Positions 52,185-61,544 of a stretch of 64,000 bases of DNA are shown piece by piece. The position numbers were made by a program, and so were the translations under genes. The notes beneath the pieces are model-generated. The model saw only the letters and a program-made list of their open reading frames with translations. It had not been told where the DNA came from and did not search any database. The number at the start of each line of letters is the position of its first letter. The first letter of the stretch is position 1. This DNA is from Bryobacteraceae bacterium (GTDB taxonomy: Bacteria > Acidobacteriota > Terriglobia > Bryobacterales > Bryobacteraceae): positions 25,106-89,105 of the forward strand of contig JAICJH010000022.1 in the NCBI GenBank assembly GCA_025928545.1. The letters are read 5' to 3'.

Positions 52185-53975
52185 CTACTTTCCATTTCGC
52201 GCCTCGGGTTCTGGTGAAGCATCTGCCATGCGATTCCGGGAAGCTGTCGCGCGCGCATTTTCGATTTCGTCCAAACGCAACTGCCCCCCTGTGTCGAACC
52301 GCTTCAGTTCGCTTTCGGCCGCGATCACGTCGGCCTTCAGGGCCTTTATTTGGGCAATGGCCGCGGCCCGTTGGTGCTCGATGACGGCGCGCTTCGCCTG
52401 CTGGTCACGTAACTGAAGCGCCTCTTCTATGCGCTCCCGCTCTATCTGGGCGATTCTTGCCGAGCCGGTCAGCACAGTTCCTGAGCCGGTATACACGTCG
52501 ATCAAATGAATGCCGCCGCCGGTCAGGACGAACTCACGGACCTGGTTAGAGTGCGCCATGCCGCGCGACTTCAGGATGTAGAGGCAGCGGTTGCGCTCCC
52601 CATTGGTTTCTATAGTCCGGAGGAGCAGCCAGGTATCCATCAATGAAGAGATCCCGATTTCCGACTGCTGTTCGTGATCGCCACCGGCCGTGAGACTCGT
52701 ACATAGCATCGTAATTCGGTTTAGTTTCAGGAAATCGATCAGCCTGGAGAGGGTCGCCTTCACATCCTCCAGACTCCCCACGGTCGCTAGATTCGTTACC
52801 GGGTCCGCCACAACTGCAGTCGGCCGGAAGGTCTCAACCAATTCGTGAATCGTCGCGAGATGCGACTCCAGACCCTGGGACGACGGGCGCGTTGTGTGGA
52901 ACTGCAGCAGGCCTTTTTTCACAAATGGCTCGAGATCGATTCCTATCGAGCGCATATTGCGCAGAATCTGGCTGGAGGATTCTTCGAACGCGATATACAG
53001 GCATCTCCCCCCGCCTCGGCAGGTTGCCGCGGCGAACGCCGCAGCCACGCTGCTCTTGCCGGTCCCGGCTCCTCCGGAGACCAGCACGGTGCTGCCGCGA
53101 AAGTATCCCTGACCGCCCAGCAGCGTGTCGAGCCTCGGCACACCGGTAGCGATACGCTCGTTGGAAACTTCATGGTTCAGCCCCATTGACGTGACCGGCA
53201 GGACGGACAACCCCCGCTTCGTGATCAGGAATGGATACTCGTTGGTGCCATGGGAGGACCCGCGAAACTTCACGATTCGCAGGCGCCTCGTCGAGATCTG
53301 ATCGCTGACGCGCTGGTCGAGCAGGATGACACAGTCCGCCACGTACTCTTCGAGGCCATAACGGGTCAATGAGCTCTCGCCGTGTTCGCCCGTGATGATG
53401 GCGGTTACTCCCTTGTCTTTCAGCCAGCGGAAAAGACGCCGCAATTCCGCTCGGACGATGCCATGGTTCGTCAGCCCGGCAAACAGTACTTCAATCGTGT
53501 CCAGCACGACCCGCTTCGCTCCGATCGAATCGATGGCTTCACCAAGGCGGATAAACAGGCCCGCCAGATCGTATTCGCCCGTCTCCTCGATTTCGCTGCG
53601 CTCAATCTGCACGGCATCGATACGCAATTTTTTTTGTGCGATCAGGCGTTTCAGATCGATGCCGAGGGAGGCAACATTGGTGGCGAGGTCCTCTTCGCGT
53701 TCTTCGAACGCCATGAAGACGCCCGGCTCGTTATAGTCCTCGGCGCCATGCGCGAGGAATTCGATACCGAGCATTGTCTTGCCACAGCCCGCGCTGCCGC
53801 ACACCAGGGTCGCCCTCGCTTTGGGTAGCCCGCCGCCTGTGACTTCATCGAGGCCGCGGACGCCACTCGGCGTCTTCTCGAGGCCCCGCGGCAGGATGGC
53901 GAGCGTTGATTTCGACGCTGTCCTTACTTTATGGCCCACGTGCAGTGTCGCTTTTCGATGTCCCGAAGTTCCCAT
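52185..53975 (-). CDS. kaiC: KaiC-family double ATPase with coiled-coil tail
   Basis: The 596-residue protein has two RecA-type domains. CI carries Walker A GSAGCGKT (60-67) and catalytic Glu91-Glu92. CII carries Walker A GGAGTGKS (301-308) and Glu331-Glu332. The CII phosphorylation segment aligned to ISTITDT of cyanobacterial KaiC reads ISSLMDT, so the two acceptor positions are Ser443 and Ser444 instead of Ser-Thr. The end differs from cyanobacterial KaiC: after [18 protein letters not shown] there is a basic/acidic coiled coil (about 505-565). No kaiA is present. It heads the Kai-kinase operon. Autokinase/ATPase activity is expected from the motifs. Confidence 0.93.
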   Translation of the reverse strand: MGTSGHRKATLHVGHKVRTASKSTLAILPRGLEKTPSGVRGLDEVTGGGLPKARATLVCGSAGCGKTMLGIEFLAHGAEDYNEPGVFMAFEEREEDLATNVASLGIDLKRLIAQKKLRIDAVQIERSEIEETGEYDLAGLFIRLGEAIDSIGAKRVVLDTIEVLFAGLTNHGIVRAELRRLFRWLKDKGVTAIITGEHGESSLTRYGLEEYVADCVILLDQRVSDQISTRRLRIVKFRGSSHGTNEYPFLITKRGLSVLPVTSMGLNHEVSNERIATGVPRLDTLLGGQGYFRGSTVLVSGGAGTGKSSVAAAFAAATCRGGGRCLYIAFEESSSQILRNMRSIGIDLEPFVKKGLLQFHTTRPSSQGLESHLATIHELVETFRPTAVVADPVTNLATVGSLEDVKATLSRLIDFLKLNRITMLCTSLTAGGDHEQQSEIGISSLMDTWLLLRTIETNGERNRCLYILKSRGMAHSNQVREFVLTGGGIHLIDVYTGSGTVLTGSARIAQIERERIEEALQLRDQQAKRAVIEHQRAAAIAQIKALKADVIAAESELKRFDTGGQLRLDEIENARATASRNRMADASPEPEARNGK

Positions 53976-54691
53976 AGCGGCTGTTACTCCCGCCCTGAAC
54001 AGGCAGTTCCGTCGCCGCTGTTGGCTGTGGGGGAACTTCAGGAGATCCAGGGACTTGCAGTCATTTTGAGTGGCCGTGTCGAAGTTCGTCGTACCCGACC
54101 GCGCACATTGCCGGTTCAGGTGTGCACGTCAGGTCACACCGTCGCAATTGTGAAGTGTAAATCCAATTGCCCAATTCGGCCGGACATCAGATCTCCCTGA
54201 ATTAGAGTCGGAGATCGGCGATCGACCTGACCAGGTCACACCAGTGCAAGTAGGCTCATCGTCGCGTTCTGGATTTCGCACCCCTTTGTCGTTATTGGAC
54301 TGGCCCCCTGTTTTGAGTCTTAACGGTTTGTCTCAAAACAGGGGGCCAGTCCAGTGACCGCGACATAAGCATTTCACGAAGAGCTGTTTGGCGCTCCCTA
54401 AGGTTTGGGGTGCGGCCGTCGCGTTAGATATGACTAACCTCGGGCGGAATCATGGTATGCTCCCTTGCATGTTCACCATGCAGGAATGGGCGGTCAATTG
54501 GCTGACCGGTCTCGTGCCGAGCTACGCGAAGGGGCGAAAGACCCCGGAGCAACTGCAGGCCGTCGTACGTCGCTGTAGGAGAGCTATGGGATCGCCGGGG
54601 AACAAGTTCGAGCTGTGCTCACCACTCATGGGCTGCCGGCAGTTGCATGAGCCGGAAGCAGGAAATCTTGGCGATGTGAACGCCGAGTGTT
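53976..54691. other. Intergenic region upstream of kaiC
   Basis: This 716-base gap holds the kaiC promoter side and a perfect inverted repeat (listed separately). The short sequence AGGTCACACC occurs twice (about 54131 and 54234). An open frame at 54388-54702 (QEWAVNWLTGLVPSYAKGRK and onward) has no ribosome site and overlaps the next gene; I do not call it. Confidence 0.4.
54296..54353. repeat. Perfect 22-bp inverted repeat with 14-base spacer
   Basis: The left arm 54296-54317 (starts TGGACTGGCCCCCTG) pairs without mismatch with 54332-54353, around the spacer 54318-54331. The arms look like the two ends of an insertion sequence brought head to head, as in an IS-end scar or a MITE. There is no T-run to make it a standard terminator. 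It marks the edge between the Kai region and the tRNA-side genes. Confidence 0.7.
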
Positions 54692-55348
54692 ATGCCGAAT
54701 AGGGAATATTGCAGCAGACACTCCGTGCATTACGCAGGTAGTCGTTGCCTGCGGTGTGAGGCCGAAGATCGCCATCGAGAACTTCTGAGCGCGACTGAAG
54801 AAAGCATGGCGGAGACAGTTCGAGCGATGCGGGAGTCGGATCATCGACGGGCGAACCCCGGCGAATACAAGTGCCCTCATTGCTTGTATATTACGCTCCG
54901 GTATGAGGCATGGCGTTGTTCGCAGTGTCACGGGGAAGTTGGATATGACTACTGGGTTCCGATTCGAGCACACAAACTCGCGCAGGCGGAAGAAGAAGCG
55001 GCTGCCTTGCAAGTCGCTGCCGAACGACGAGTTGCTGCACAACGGGCCGCTGCCGAAAAGGAAGCCGCTGCCCGTGCCGAGTGGGAACGAACTGCGCCGG
55101 AACGTGCGCGACGTCGGCGTGTACGCTCCGCTGGTGCCGTTGTGACGGGCTTAGCCGTCGGCATTGCCACCTCCCTTTTCCTCGGCTACCAAGTCGCCTA
55201 CCACTCGTATTTGGGAGAGCATTATGATCCCGGCGGATGGTTCGTCGGGCTCTTTTGGGGTGTCATTGCAGGGTCGGCGACCGGAATCGTCGGATGGCGC
55301 AAGGCAGTAGAGCAGGAAAATTTTCCTAGGCTGCCGGGCGGAGGATGA
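54692..55348 (+). CDS. Zinc-ribbon, coiled-coil membrane protein of unknown function
   Basis: The 218-residue product begins with a Cys/His cluster (REYCSRHSVHYAGSRCLRCE). A zinc ribbon follows (YKCPHCLYITLRYEAWRCSQ then CHGEVGYD, about 58-85). An Ala/Glu/Arg-rich coiled coil spans about 95-145, and two C-terminal membrane helices (AVVTGLAVGIATSLFLGYQV, GWFVGLFWGVIAGSATGIVG) end it. The first helix pair suggests an inner-membrane anchor with cytoplasmic zinc domains. I do not recognise the family. The gene is rightward and isolated between the inverted repeat and the leftward DUF2971-like gene. Confidence 0.6.
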   Translation: MPNREYCSRHSVHYAGSRCLRCEAEDRHRELLSATEESMAETVRAMRESDHRRANPGEYKCPHCLYITLRYEAWRCSQCHGEVGYDYWVPIRAHKLAQAEEEAAALQVAAERRVAAQRAAAEKEAAARAEWERTAPERARRRRVRSAGAVVTGLAVGIATSLFLGYQVAYHSYLGEHYDPGGWFVGLFWGVIAGSATGIVGWRKAVEQENFPRLPGGG

Positions 55349-55536
55349 TACTTTCAAGGGGTAGCTGGAGCGGGGTGGTGTAGTGATGAGCGTTTCCGTC
55401 GCTGGCCAGAATTTTTAGAATCAATAACTTAGGCCAATAACGTTGAACCCCCGATCAACGGCTACGCGATCACAGACGAGCAGGTGCGCACAGTGCTCGT
55501 GCAGCATGGCCTGCTGGCCGTCGGATGTGCATTGTC

Positions 55537-56505
55537 CTAAAGGACGATCAGATCGCTGAACTCCGCGATACTGCCGATTTCGATGTCGCAATGTTTGGCG
55601 CGATCGATGTTGTGGGGCGGTAGCCAACAAAACCGAAACTCTTGCTGGTAGGAGTAGCGAAAGTGCTTCGTAAACGCAACTGCTGTTACCAATGAGGTCG
55701 GCAAAAGTGGATCGACATATTCGACGACACCCGCACGGAGGGTCGTGCCGCTGAGCTTTTGCATGCTGGTCTCCTGCAGCATTCGGGTGAAGCGATCGCG
55801 GTCACGAATGATGACACAGGCCTCGGCTTCGTAGTCAACAAAGAGCCGTGGTATCAGCGCGCTACTCACACAATAGAGCCAGTAGTCGGAGGGCAATTGC
55901 ATTGTGACGTCGACACGGGCATGCTCCATGTCTGGTGGGACGTCATCGGGATTGCTCAACACCGTTAGCAGATCGTCGCGCGTTGCGATAATGGATAGCG
56001 GTATTTTGAGCTCGTCGTCCTGCCTTGCTCGATTGTGGGAGGTTCTTGCAAAGGACGTGGCCGGTTGAATGCGTAGCGCACCCGAGCGATACAACGCATC
56101 CATGATGTCGCGTTTTCCGTACCTGATGAATACATCGCTGGCCTGGGCTGCCAGAGCTGCGAGGCGTCCCGCCGCCTTGCGGGCGAGATCAGAAGTGAAG
56201 TCGGGTAACGATTCCCTGGATATCGTATGCGGAGTGAAGCCAGCAGGATACGGGCCGTACCGTAGCACCATTTCCTCCAGCATGTGTGTCCACTTTTCAG
56301 GCCAGACCGTCGAGGTGTTGGATACTTCGTCAGGACCGATGGTCATGGCTGCGAATTCGATTCCACCCCGACCAAGACAGAGGAGATTGAAGAGTACATC
56401 CTGCAGACGTTGGTCGAGCTCGGGTTGTGAAAGTAAGCGCGCGTACCTATCAGCTCGGTAATGATGCCGCCACACATCACTTCGCGCCATGCGCTGCTCG
56501 TTCAT
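55537..56505 (-). CDS. DUF2971-like protein
   Basis: The product (322 residues from ATG 56505; a GTG at 56535 is possible) has a central FIRYGKRDIMDALYRSGALR then IQPATSFARTSHNRARQDDE. Later come DYWLYCVSSALIPRLFVDYE, ACVIIRDRDRF and HFRYSYQQEFRFCWLPP. This is the layout of DUF2971 proteins (usual pattern: YRY...L..G.LRFS.P..FNDPFE, then C.S...LMW.HYA...G). DUF2971 members occur in defence and abortive-infection contexts, but this one is divergent. It lies 48 bases after a 111-residue gene on the same strand and close to tRNA-Phe. The family call is moderate. Confidence 0.55.
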   Translation of the reverse strand: MNEQRMARSDVWRHHYRADRYARLLSQPELDQRLQDVLFNLLCLGRGGIEFAAMTIGPDEVSNTSTVWPEKWTHMLEEMVLRYGPYPAGFTPHTISRESLPDFTSDLARKAAGRLAALAAQASDVFIRYGKRDIMDALYRSGALRIQPATSFARTSHNRARQDDELKIPLSIIATRDDLLTVLSNPDDVPPDMEHARVDVTMQLPSDYWLYCVSSALIPRLFVDYEAEACVIIRDRDRFTRMLQETSMQKLSGTTLRAGVVEYVDPLLPTSLVTAVAFTKHFRYSYQQEFRFCWLPPHNIDRAKHCDIEIGSIAEFSDLIVL

Positions 56506-56552
56506 TGATTGAGTCTCATGGTGGCGGAGCCGCACCCCGCTATTGGGTATGT

Positions 56553-56888
56553 CTACCGGCCAGCGGCGGCAAGGCGGCTGAACACGTTGAGCGCTTCAGC
56601 GCGTAGAATTTGTCTCTGCACCAAACTTTCAATTGCGGGGCGCATACGGGGAAAGTCCCAATCGTCCACGCCATCCGGCTTGGTGCCTTGGGAGAGCAGG
56701 TAGAGAAATCCACCTAGTAACCGCCGATAGTCTCTCCCACCAGCTGCCTGTTTGGCTTGCGCGGTCTTTCCGCGACCGTGAAGGCGGTACTCGACTGCCG
56801 CTGCCTCCCGATCAGCTACTCGGATCATCTCGTGGTACTCGAGATCCTTTACGCGGCGAATGAAGTCGTCAAAATCGTAGTGATACAT
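56553..56888 (-). CDS. Small protein of unknown function, partner of the DUF2971-like gene
   Basis: The 111-residue product has a charged N-terminus (MYHYDFDDFIRRVKDLEYHE) and helical middle and end (GGRDYRRLLGGFLYLLSQGT, RPAIESLVQRQILRAEALNV). There are no Cys, no membrane helix and no signal peptide. I do not recognise it. It is the gene nearest to the 3' end of tRNA-Phe and probably forms a two-gene unit with the DUF2971-like gene downstream. Its ribosome site is weak. Confidence 0.5.
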   Translation of the reverse strand: MYHYDFDDFIRRVKDLEYHEMIRVADREAAAVEYRLHGRGKTAQAKQAAGGRDYRRLLGGFLYLLSQGTKPDGVDDWDFPRMRPAIESLVQRQILRAEALNVFSRLAAAGR

Positions 56889-57086
56889 GGTGCCACCCTA
56901 AAACATAAGTATAGCGATTTGTTCTATTGGGTGTGTAAGGGCGTGGGTTCTGGTTGTTCGTCGTTCCGCGGTTGCGGTGGCGATCCCGGTCGCGAGCCAA
57001 GTTGATTTTTTGGGCGTTGGCTTTGCTTTTTGTGGAACGGAATAGAACGGAACTCTTAGGTTGGGGTTTCGTATGTTATTGGAATG

Positions 57087-57162
57087 TGGTGGCCAGAGAG
57101 GGACTTGAACCCCCGACGCCAGCCTTTTCAGGGCTGCGCTCTACCAACTGAGCTATCTGGCC
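57087..57162 (-). tRNA. tRNA-Phe (GAA)
   Basis: The minus strand folds as a 76-base tRNA: acceptor GGCCAGA/TCTGGCC with discriminator A and an encoded CCA (57087-57089). The D-loop is AGCTCAGTTGGTAGAGC, the anticodon loop CTGAAAA gives GAA, and the T-loop is GGTTCAAGTCC. The 3' end faces the 54.3-57.0 kb accessory genes, the usual side for island integration. Confidence 0.95.
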
Positions 57163-57215
57163 ACTTTGGGTGGAAAGGAATTTCCCGGCAGAGAAATACC
57201 ATCATATCAAGCGTT

Positions 57216-58742
<1,527 letters not shown>

Positions 58743-58778
58743 AGCGACGTCTTATTATCGCGTGGCGCATTTGCCCGC

Positions 58779-59753
58779 TTACGCCAGCATTTTCGCGGCA
58801 GGCTTTGAAAAATAGGTCAGGATGAAATCGGCCCCGGCGCGCTTGATTGAGGTCAGGCTCTCCATCATGGCGCGGTCGTGATCGATCCAGTCGTTGGCTG
58901 CCGCGGCCATGATCATCGAATACTCGCCGCTGACCTGATACGCGGCCATCGGAATATCGGTGAATCGGTCGCGCGCCTGCCGGATCAGATCCAGATACGG
59001 CATGGCCGGCTTCACCATGATCATATCGGCGCCTTCTTCCAGATCGAGCGCGATTTCCTTCATGGCTTCACGCGCATTTGCAGGGTCCATCTGGTAGCTG
59101 CGGCGGTCGCCAAACTGTGGCGCGGAATCCGCCGCTTCCCGGAAGGGGCCATAGAATACGGAGGCGAATTTCGCCGCATACGAAAGGATCGGAATTTTCG
59201 AAAAACCATCCGCATCGAGCGCGCCGCGGATCGCAGCCACGCGGCCATCCATCATGTCGGAAGGCGCTACGATATCGGCGCCGGCGCGCGCATGCGAAAC
59301 CGCGGAACGCGACAGCCAGTCCAGCGTCTGATCGTTGTCCACATCGCCGTCCACGATCTTGCCGCAGTGGCCGTGGCTCGTGTACTCGCAGTTGCAGACA
59401 TCGGTGATGACCAGAATCCCCGGGACTTCGCGTTTGATGGCCCGGATCGCCCGCTGCACGATTCCCTCGTCGTCATACCCGCCGGAAGCTTCTTCATCTT
59501 TCGATTCCGGCAGTCCAAATAGAATCACTCCACTAATGCCCAGTGCCTTGATCTCGCGGCATTCTTCGATGGCCGAATCAATCGAGAGCTGACAGTGCGG
59601 CGGCATGGAACTGATCGGCTTGCGGATTCCTTCACCCGGAACGATAAACAGAGGGAGGATAAAATTGGCCGGATCCAGCCGGGTTTCGCGGACCAGGCTG
59701 CGCATGGCCTCCGAACTCCGCAGGCGCCGGGGTCGCTGTATCGGGAATGGCAT
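58779..59753 (-). CDS. hemB: Porphobilinogen synthase (delta-aminolevulinic acid dehydratase)
   Basis: The 324-residue enzyme of haem biosynthesis condenses two 5-aminolevulinates. The metal site [14 protein letters not shown] is of the zinc type (three Cys). The two active-site lysines are in [20 protein letters not shown] and [28 protein letters not shown] at the start and the downstream [14 protein letters not shown] are standard. The start at 59753 gives the expected length. It lies 36 bases upstream of the fumarase gene on the same strand. Confidence 0.96.
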   Translation of the reverse strand: MPFPIQRPRRLRSSEAMRSLVRETRLDPANFILPLFIVPGEGIRKPISSMPPHCQLSIDSAIEECREIKALGISGVILFGLPESKDEEASGGYDDEGIVQRAIRAIKREVPGILVITDVCNCEYTSHGHCGKIVDGDVDNDQTLDWLSRSAVSHARAGADIVAPSDMMDGRVAAIRGALDADGFSKIPILSYAAKFASVFYGPFREAADSAPQFGDRRSYQMDPANAREAMKEIALDLEEGADMIMVKPAMPYLDLIRQARDRFTDIPMAAYQVSGEYSMIMAAAANDWIDHDRAMMESLTSIKRAGADFILTYFSKPAAKMLA

Positions 59754-59861
59754 CTGAAGTGAATTCTAGCAGGCTGCGTAAATACTCACTCCCTGCCGAA
59801 TCCGCTACACTTGCCGAGTCGCGACGTCGTCAAATACCGAGCGTGAAAATACTGAGCCCGT

Positions 59862-59879
59862 GACCGCAAGGGAGCGGTC
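59862..59879. repeat. Short hairpin GACCGC-N6-GCGGTC
   Basis: A perfect 6-bp inverted repeat with loop AAGGGA lies within the divergent hemB/microprotein gap. It has no T-run. It may be part of a dispersed intergenic element. Confidence 0.35.
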
Positions 59880-59939
59880 TCCGAGCCCCCTCCCAGGCCC
59901 CAAACCCCAAAACAACTCGCCCCGTCAGACCCACCCCCC

Positions 59940-59967
59940 TTGACAGTAGCCCCCGACGGGTTAAAAT
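59940..59967 (+). promoter_or_regulatory. Sigma-70-type promoter of the zinc microprotein gene
   Basis: TTGACA (59940-59945) and TAAAAT (59962-59967) are 16 bases apart, a near-consensus -35/-10 pair. The predicted transcript start, about 59974, lies 17 bases before the ATG at 59991. Confidence 0.7.
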
Positions 59968-59990
59968 AATTCGTATCTCAGGCCTTTAGT

Positions 59991-60131
59991 ATGCAGACAC
60001 CCTGCGAGCACAAGAAAACAGTAATCATCGCCCGCCGCGACGGTGTGGACTATATGGAATGCCTCGATTGCAAGCAGATCTTCGAAGCCGAAGATCTGGA
60101 ACCAGTTGCCGCCGAGGCAGACGAAGAATAG
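59991..60131 (+). CDS. 46-residue zinc-binding microprotein
   Basis: The frame from ATG 59991 to TAG 60131 encodes MQTPCEHKKTVIIARRDGVD followed by YMECLDCKQIFEAEDL and an acidic tail. One Cys-x-His and one Cys-x2-Cys pair, 22 residues apart, form a likely zinc ribbon. A strong promoter lies just upstream, and the leader is too short for a full ribosome site. It is too short for ordinary gene callers. The function is unknown; a nucleic-acid or protein adaptor role is a guess. It is followed by serS in the same direction. Confidence 0.65.
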   Translation: MQTPCEHKKTVIIARRDGVDYMECLDCKQIFEAEDLEPVAAEADEE

Positions 60132-60258
60132 TCCCTCCGCTACTTCCCATCCCACATTTTTGACGCAGCGCTGACGGACTCAGATTCGTTTGACCCCGTG
60201 TGTTCGCAATGAATCAAACCTTCGCACAGAAATCGCCGCCTGTTAGGATAACCACTAT

Positions 60259-61539
60259 ATGCATGATCTCGGCGTGTTTCGCGCCAATCTGGACGCGTTC
60301 GCCGCACGCCTTGCTACACGCGGGCTGACGCTGCCGCTCGATGAATTCCACAGCTTAGACCAGCGCCGCCGTGCCGCGATTACCGAATCCGAGCAGTTGC
60401 GCGCCGAGCAGAATGCAATGTCCCGTGAGATCGCACGTCTCCGCAAAGACGGCGTGGATACAACGGACGCTCAGCAACGCTCCCGCGCCATGAGCGACCG
60501 CATTGCGGAACTCGCGAAGGACGTGGAAGCTTCCGATACCAGCTTCAAAGAAATGCTCGCCGGGATTCCCAACGTGCCCCATGAATCTGTTCCGGTGGGG
60601 AAATCGGCGGATGACAACGTGGAGGTCCGCCGCGTGGGCGAGCCTGCGCCGATGGACTTCCTCCCCAAAGCGCACTGGGACCTGGGGCCGGAGTTGGGGA
60701 TTCTGGATTTCGACCGGGCTGCCAAAATTACCGGCGCGCGTTTTGCCGTCTACATGGGAATCGGCGCCAGGCTGGAGCGCGCCCTCATCAATTTCATGCT
60801 GGACGTGCATACCGAAAAACACGGCTATACCGAAGTGCTGCCGCCTTTCATCGTGAATTCCGCCAGCCTCTACGGCACCGGCAATCTTCCGAAATTCGGA
60901 GCCGATCTCTTCAAGCTGGAAAATTCCGATTACTGGCTCATTCCGACCGCCGAGGTGCCCGTCACCAATCTCTACCGCGACGAAGTGCTGAGCGGCGACA
61001 AGCTGCCCATCTGCCTCTGCGCCTATACTCCCTGTTTTCGCAGCGAAGCCGGTTCCTATGGACGTGACGTGCGCGGCATCATCCGGCAACATCAGTTTCA
61101 GAAAGTGGAATTGGTGAAATTCACGCGGCCGGAACAAAGTTACGAAGAACACGAGAAGCTGACTGCCGATGCCGAAGATATTCTCCGGCGTCTGGGCCTG
61201 CCCTTCCGAACCGTGGTGCTGTGCACCGGCGACATGGGCTTCAGTTCCGCCAAAACTTTCGATATAGAAGTCTGGCTCCCGGGCCAGAGTAATTTTAAGG
61301 AAATTTCGTCGTGTTCGAACTTTGAAGCGTTCCAGGCGCGGCGCGCGAATATCCGGTTTAAAGGCGCGAAGAAGGCGGAGTTAGCCCACACAATCAACGG
61401 TAGCGGCTTAGCCGTGGGACGAACCTGGGTCGCAATCCTGGAAAACTACCAGCAAAAGGATGGCAGCGTCCTCGTGCCCGAGCCACTGCGGCCTTACCTG
61501 AACGCCGAGCGGATTACCCCGCAGGCGCAATTAACATAA
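60259..61539 (+). CDS. serS: Seryl-tRNA synthetase
   Basis: The 426-residue class II synthetase charges tRNA-Ser. The N-terminal coiled-coil arm (about 25-110, [20 protein letters not shown]) binds the tRNA long arm. The catalytic domain has motif 1 ([20 protein letters not shown]), motif 2 ([20 protein letters not shown]) and motif 3 ([20 protein letters not shown]), plus the TAEVP serine site. The length is normal. It is convergent with the M28 peptidase gene, with only five bases between stops. Confidence 0.97.
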   Translation: MHDLGVFRANLDAFAARLATRGLTLPLDEFHSLDQRRRAAITESEQLRAEQNAMSREIARLRKDGVDTTDAQQRSRAMSDRIAELAKDVEASDTSFKEMLAGIPNVPHESVPVGKSADDNVEVRRVGEPAPMDFLPKAHWDLGPELGILDFDRAAKITGARFAVYMGIGARLERALINFMLDVHTEKHGYTEVLPPFIVNSASLYGTGNLPKFGADLFKLENSDYWLIPTAEVPVTNLYRDEVLSGDKLPICLCAYTPCFRSEAGSYGRDVRGIIRQHQFQKVELVKFTRPEQSYEEHEKLTADAEDILRRLGLPFRTVVLCTGDMGFSSAKTFDIEVWLPGQSNFKEISSCSNFEAFQARRANIRFKGAKKAELAHTINGSGLAVGRTWVAILENYQQKDGSVLVPEPLRPYLNAERITPQAQLT

Positions 61540-61544
61540 CAGCG

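Noticed and set aside
54388..54702. 104-codon + frame before the zinc-ribbon gene
   Set aside because: No ribosome site or recognisable family, and it overlaps the better-supported start at 54692.
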